NCBI GenBank assembly: GCA_050485385.1
Contig: JBJHBG010000102.1
Coordinates: 1-18,539, forward strand
Reading direction: 5' to 3'
DNA from: RECO01 sp050485385
GTDB lineage: Bacteria; Pseudomonadota; Alphaproteobacteria; Geminicoccales; Geminicoccaceae
DNA: 18,539 bases
Shown: positions 14,679 through 18,539 of the stretch, piece by piece
Numbering within the stretch: the first letter of the stretch is position 1
How the letters are laid out: every line of letters begins with the position of its first letter
Program-made: the position numbers and the translations under genes
The notes under the pieces: generated by a model
Databases searched by the model: none
Told to the model about the DNA's origin: nothing
Seen by the model: the letters and a program-made list of their open reading frames with translations, nothing else

Positions 14679-17101
14679 GCGAGGCAGCGGTCGACTTCGA
14701 CATGTTGCGTCGGCGCGGCATCGGCCGCATCCAGGCCTTGGCCGGCGAGCGCTGGACCGACTACAACGTGCACGATCCGGGCGTGATGCTGCTCGAGGCG
14801 ATTGCCTACGCCCTCAGCGATGTCGCCTACCGCCTCGACTTCCCCACCGCCGACCTGCTGACCGGCTCGCCCGACGGCCTCGACCTCGCCGCCTTGGCGC
14901 TGGCCCCACCGACGGCCGCGTTGCCGGCGCGCCCGTCGACCGCCAACGACCTGCGCCATGCGCTGTTCGACCGGGTCCGCGGGCTGGAGGACGCCGCGAT
15001 CCGTCCCGAGGCGGGTGGCGTTCCCGGCGTGGTGGACGTGTTCCTCTGGGCGGACGCCACCGCATCGGTCGCTCGCGCGGACCTGCTCAGGCGGTCGCGC
15101 GCCGCCTACGACGCGGTGCGTGACGTCGGCGAGGACGCCGCGGCAGTGCGCCCGGCCCACGAGGTGCGCTGCTCGGTGTTCGGTGTGGTGGAGGTAGAGC
15201 GCGGCCGCGACCCGTCCGAACTCGCCGCGGAGATCCACGACTGCTGTGCGCGCCTGCTGGGACGCGAGGGGCGGCGGCAGACCTTCGAGGAGCTGCGCCG
15301 GTCCGGGCGTCCCCTGGACGAGGTATTCGACGGCCCGCTCGGCCTGCACGGGCTCCCGCCATCGGACGGCGACGACCACGCGGCTCTGGGTCTGCGTCCG
15401 GCCGATCTCCAACGGGCGGACGGGCGGGCGCCAGAGGCCTTCTTCCGAGCCGTCGGCACGCTCGAGGGGGTCATGTTCGTGCGCGAACTGCGCATCGAGA
15501 TCGAGACCGCCGACCTGGCCGCGGCCACCGACGCCACCCCGGTGCTGGCACTGGAGACGCCGCGTACGGCCGCGGAGACCGAACGCCTCGCACTGACCAG
15601 CCGCGGCCGGCGCCTGCCGGTCGACGCGGTGCGACTGCGGCGGCATCTGCACCGCCTGCGGCTGGAGCGGGCCCGCGGCCTCCGGCTCGTCGACGATCCG
15701 GGTGCCGTGATCCACCCGCCCGCCGGCACGTGGCGCGATCTCGGCGTCTACACGCCTTTCCAATACCACCTGCCGGCCGCGTTCGGCGTTAGCGTGGAGG
15801 GTCTGCCCCGATCCGCTCCGCTCGCCAGCCGGGTCCGCGCCCGCCAGCTGCGCGGCTACCTCCTGCCGCTGGAGCAGGTGCTGGCGGACACCCTCGCCGA
15901 TATCGCCGCGGTGCCGCGGCTGTTCGCTGCCGAGGGCGATGGCCGGACCTATCGGAGTGCCGCGCTGGAACCGCTCCTGCCGGCGACCGACCGTGACCTC
16001 TACCCGGCGGCGGGTACGGCCATGGCCGATCGGCTCGCCGAGCGTGACGACGTCCTCGACCGGCGCGGTCGCGTCCTGGAGCATCTCTTGGCCCTTTACG
16101 GAGAGGCCTTCACACAGAATTCGCTGCGCACCTTCGACGTCTACCGGACCCCGGGCGAGCGGGGTCCGGCGGTGCTGGCCAACCGGGAGCGCTTGCTCGC
16201 GTCCATCGCGCGGCTGACCCGAGACCGCGCCGGGGCACCCGACCTCGGCGACGCCGAGGCGGTCGGCGCCTTCGCCGAGCGTATCGCTCTGCTGTTGGAG
16301 ATGCAGGCGCCGCCGCCGGGCCAGTGGCTCGGCGCCAGCCTGCACGGCCACGACCTGGAGTTGGGTCCCGTCGCCGCCGGCGAGCGGCTCGGGGCAGCGG
16401 CGCAGGAACACCCCGCGAACCCGCTCCTGGCGCTCGTCCCGCTGACCGACGACGGCGCCGCTACGGACCTCGCCGACCTGCTCACCGGCCTCCGCGCGGA
16501 CGGCCTGTTGCCGCCCGGCACGCTCGATCCGCGCCTCCTGCACGCCGGCGTCGATCTCGAACGCTACCGGCTCGACGGGGCCGACGGCCGCTGGCGTCTC
16601 CTGCTCGACGATGGCAGCGAGCAGGGCGACGCAGCGCTCGTCGGCGGCTTTGCCGAACGCAGCGCCGCCATCAGTACTGCCAACCGACTGCGCCGCGCCC
16701 TGGTGCTGCTCAGCCGCGCCGGCGAGGGGCTGCGGGTGATCGAGGACGTGCTGCTGCGGCCGCGTGCGGCGCCTTCCACATCCACCGTCGATCCGCACCG
16801 CCTCGCCTTTCGCCTCACGGTGGTGCTGGCCGGCTGGACCGCGCGCATGCACCTCGACGGATTCCGCAATCTGGTCGCCGAAACCGTGCGGCTGAACGCG
16901 CCGGCGCATCTGGTACCCCGCTGCGTCTGGTTCGACGATCCGGACGCATTGCTCGCCTTCGAGGTACTGCACGGCGAGTGGCGTGAGACCCTACGCGACC
17001 ATTTGGCCGACCCCGAGGACGCGGCCCTGATCCGGACGCTCGACGGGCGGGCGGCGGAACTCCTGGCGCTGCTCGACGCCACGGCGGAGACCGCGTCGTG
17101 A
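14675..17101 (+). CDS. Second baseplate wedge protein (gp6-like, Afp11/12-type)
   Basis: This 808-aa protein begins MSEAAVDFDMLRRRGIGRIQ. The gp6-like opening WTDYNVHDPGVMLLEAIAYA, followed by LSDVAYRLDF, spans about residues 27-56; the (D/N)xxDPG(V/I)xLLE-type segment is shared by many phage and eCIS wedge proteins. A second family segment, RARQLRGYLLPLEQVLADTL near residues 388-407, resembles the QLKGYLLFFEQ-type helix of eCIS baseplate homologues. The C-terminal part is beta-rich and ends in helical text. It would pair with the preceding large baseplate protein to form wedges around the hub. GTG 14675 is the start by 4-bp overlap (GTGA) with the upstream stop, and its stop overlaps the next GTG in the same way. 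This implies coupled, low-level translation suited to six or so copies per particle. Confidence 0.9.
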   Translation: MSEAAVDFDMLRRRGIGRIQALAGERWTDYNVHDPGVMLLEAIAYALSDVAYRLDFPTADLLTGSPDGLDLAALALAPPTAALPARPSTANDLRHALFDRVRGLEDAAIRPEAGGVPGVVDVFLWADATASVARADLLRRSRAAYDAVRDVGEDAAAVRPAHEVRCSVFGVVEVERGRDPSELAAEIHDCCARLLGREGRRQTFEELRRSGRPLDEVFDGPLGLHGLPPSDGDDHAALGLRPADLQRADGRAPEAFFRAVGTLEGVMFVRELRIEIETADLAAATDATPVLALETPRTAAETERLALTSRGRRLPVDAVRLRRHLHRLRLERARGLRLVDDPGAVIHPPAGTWRDLGVYTPFQYHLPAAFGVSVEGLPRSAPLASRVRARQLRGYLLPLEQVLADTLADIAAVPRLFAAEGDGRTYRSAALEPLLPATDRDLYPAAGTAMADRLAERDDVLDRRGRVLEHLLALYGEAFTQNSLRTFDVYRTPGERGPAVLANRERLLASIARLTRDRAGAPDLGDAEAVGAFAERIALLLEMQAPPPGQWLGASLHGHDLELGPVAAGERLGAAAQEHPANPLLALVPLTDDGAATDLADLLTGLRADGLLPPGTLDPRLLHAGVDLERYRLDGADGRWRLLLDDGSEQGDAALVGGFAERSAAISTANRLRRALVLLSRAGEGLRVIEDVLLRPRAAPSTSTVDPHRLAFRLTVVLAGWTARMHLDGFRNLVAETVRLNAPAHLVPRCVWFDDPDALLAFEVLHGEWRETLRDHLADPEDAALIRTLDGRAAELLALLDATAETAS

Positions 17102-18539
17102 ATGCGGCGCCCGGAGAGCGCCTGGAACGCCCCGGCCGGCATCACGTCGAGCGTGCGGAGCTGGCGCTGCGCTTCCGCGAGGGACCGTCCGAAGGCGAAC
17201 GCCCAAAGGACGTGGCGCGGCGCTTGGTGGCGAACCTCTTGCCGGCGGTGGAGAGCGCGCTGACGGCGGCAGATGCCGTCCTCGGCGACGTGGTGCTCGA
17301 CGCCATCGAGATCGACCTCGGCAGCCTCGCCGCCACCGGCGCCACCGCCGACGACCGCCGCCGCCTGCACGACCGCCTGCTGGCGGCGATCCTGGCAGCG
17401 GCGCGAGGAACGGTAGCAGAGCGAGCCGGCATCGTGCCGGCCATGTCGTCCGTCACGCCGGCCGGCACCGAGACGGACGTCCGCCGCCTGTGGGACGCGC
17501 TTCGCGCCGGCGAAGTCTCCTGCCGCGCGGTTCTCGATGGGCGGCCCGACCTCGCCGAGCGCTTGCTGGAGATCGCCCTCGCCGCCGATGCCGTCGAACT
17601 CCGCGCGACGATCCGCGAGCGTTTGGCCGAGGCGACGGACCCGGCGGCGCTCGCCCTGCGGCTCTTGGAGGCGTTGGCCGCCGGACGCGAGTTGGACGTG
17701 GAGGCCCTCGCCGTCGATACCACCCCGGGCCGGGTCGACTGGCCAGCCGCACAGCGAGCCTTTGCCGACCTCGTCGCGGGGGCCGTGCCGCCGGGCGCGT
17801 TGGCGCACCGGCTCGGCGCGTTGCCCCCGGCCATGCTCACCCGGTTACGGGCGCTGCTCGGGCGCCGCCCGACCCTCGCGCGGGCGTTGCTCGCCGAGCG
17901 GACGACGGCGGAGCGGCGCACGGCCGAAGCGCTCTTGGGCGACCATCCGGCGGCCTCGGCGACCTCGCTCGACGACTTGGTTCGGGCGTGGCTCGCAGGC
18001 GACGGCACCGACGCTTCGGCGACGGCCTTGGCGCTGCGCGATCCGCACCGCCTCGTCCGCCTGCTCCGTGCTCTGCCGGACGCGGCCGCGGCGAGCGACG
18101 GCCTCGCGGCGAGCCTGCCGGAACCGCTCCTGGCGCGGCTCGTCGAGGCGGCGTCGGCAGCCACACTGCGGGCAACCGAAGCGGCCTCGCCGTACGCCGC
18201 CGGCTCCCGCGACCGATGGTCCGGCGCTCTCCAGCAAGCGCTGCAAGAGGAAGACGAGGCACCGCTAAAGGCGATGGTCGACCTGCGCCCCGGCGCATGG
18301 GCGGCGACGACGGCACGGCTGCGGCGGGAAGCGCCCGAGCGCCTGCGCCACCTGTGGGACGATCTCCGCCGCAACCCCCGAGCCCTCACGACTCTGGCCG
18401 AGGGCCGCGACGCTGCCGAACTCGCCGCCGTCCTCGACGACCTCCTGGCGGTCACGACGCCCGACGGCGCCCGCGAACTCCGCGCCGCCATCGCGGCGCG
18501 AGCCGCGGCGCATCCGGCCCCGCGGACGTTCGCCCTGGA
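17098..18539 (+). CDS. Contractile injection system tape-measure protein (CIS_TMP, Afp14-type), C-terminus beyond window
   Basis: GTG 17098 overlaps the previous stop (GTGA), and the frame runs open for 480 codons to the window edge. The N-terminus has HHVERAELALRF (residues 15-26) and, after a helical spacer, DAIEIDLGSL (68-77). This pattern (H-I/V-x-R...L then I-x-x-I-x-D-L-G) is what I recognise as the CIS_TMP family opening. The rest is Ala/Leu/Arg-rich helical text with repeating units of the type RPxLAxxLL (for example RPDLAERLLEIAL and RPTLARALLAER), reminiscent of alpha-solenoid repeats. Tape-measure proteins occupy the tube lumen during assembly and set particle length. No membrane segment is seen. 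The full length cannot be judged here. Minus-strand frames over these bases are shadows. Confidence 0.85.
   Translation, partial: MNAAPGERLERPGRHHVERAELALRFREGPSEGERPKDVARRLVANLLPAVESALTAADAVLGDVVLDAIEIDLGSLAATGATADDRRRLHDRLLAAILAAARGTVAERAGIVPAMSSVTPAGTETDVRRLWDALRAGEVSCRAVLDGRPDLAERLLEIALAADAVELRATIRERLAEATDPAALALRLLEALAAGRELDVEALAVDTTPGRVDWPAAQRAFADLVAGAVPPGALAHRLGALPPAMLTRLRALLGRRPTLARALLAERTTAERRTAEALLGDHPAASATSLDDLVRAWLAGDGTDASATALALRDPHRLVRLLRALPDAAAASDGLAASLPEPLLARLVEAASAATLRATEAASPYAAGSRDRWSGALQQALQEEDEAPLKAMVDLRPGAWAATTARLRREAPERLRHLWDDLRRNPRALTTLAEGRDAAELAAVLDDLLAVTTPDGARELRAAIAARAAAHPAPRTFAL

Noticed and set aside
14582..16972. Minus-strand open frame of 796 codons opposite the second baseplate gene
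   Set aside because: Low-complexity Gly/Arg/Gln/Val text with no family resemblance; the plus-strand gene is coupled to its neighbours and carries gp6-like motifs.
17142..18491. Minus-strand 449-codon frame opposite the tape-measure gene
   Set aside because: Composition is Ser/Arg/Ala low-complexity; the plus-strand frame starts in coupling with the upstream gene and has the CIS_TMP opening.
1879..18539. Prophage or myophage tail instead of an eCIS
   Set aside because: DUF4255, DUF5908, LysM CIS-tube, CIS_TMP and DUF4157 proteins are eCIS markers, and no capsid, terminase, portal or lysis gene is present.
1879..18539. Type VI secretion system
   Set aside because: There is no TssB/TssC split sheath, no TssJLM membrane complex and no ClpV; a one-piece phage-like sheath and CIS_TMP point to eCIS.

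Overview
The window is about 70% G+C by eye. The YchF protein, the adjoining TTC38-family gene and the dense high-GC coding suggest an alphaproteobacterium, possibly of the Rhodospirillales or Geminicoccales kind. This is inferred from protein resemblance only. Bases 1-1866 look like ordinary chromosome: a minus-strand TTC38-family tetratricopeptide protein cut by the left edge, and divergently the conserved ATPase gene ychF.

From about 1879 to the right edge the window holds most of an extracellular contractile injection system (eCIS), the phage-tail-like relatives of Afp, PVC and MAC. A small PAAR tip gene lies on the minus strand and ends 12 bp from the end of ychF. A 217-bp divergent gap follows. 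Then comes plus-strand module 1 (2384-8947): Pvc16/DUF4255 terminator-type protein, an unrecognised 268-aa protein, one sheath, tube, second tube/tube-initiator, a DUF5908 small protein, a LysM CIS-tube protein and a VgrG-like spike. A minus-strand DUF4157 protein with an HExxH motif (8960-9589) interrupts the series, followed by a 278-bp divergent regulatory region. Plus-strand module 2 runs from 9868 past the edge: a 1329-aa J-like baseplate protein, a 274-aa fibre-like protein, an 808-aa second baseplate wedge protein and the N-terminal 480 codons of a tape-measure (CIS_TMP) protein. The last four genes are joined by 4-bp start/stop overlaps.

By family knowledge the parts fit one machine. 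Tube and sheath form the contractile shaft, the Pvc16-type protein caps it, and the tape measure sets its length. VgrG and PAAR form the piercing tip, the two wedge proteins and the LysM protein form the baseplate, and the fibre-like protein may bind target cells. The DUF4157 protein is a candidate cargo or processing factor. A gp25-like sheath initiator (Afp9) and the AAA+ ATPase (Afp15) are not visible and may lie past 18539. Points of interest are the unrecognised 268-aa protein, the tiny fibre candidate, the stand-alone DUF4157 protein, a poly-Gly insertion in the sheath, a palindrome in the 9590-9867 divergent region, and a 10-mer shared by the two regulatory regions. No tRNA, rRNA, CRISPR array, insertion sequence or integrase was seen.
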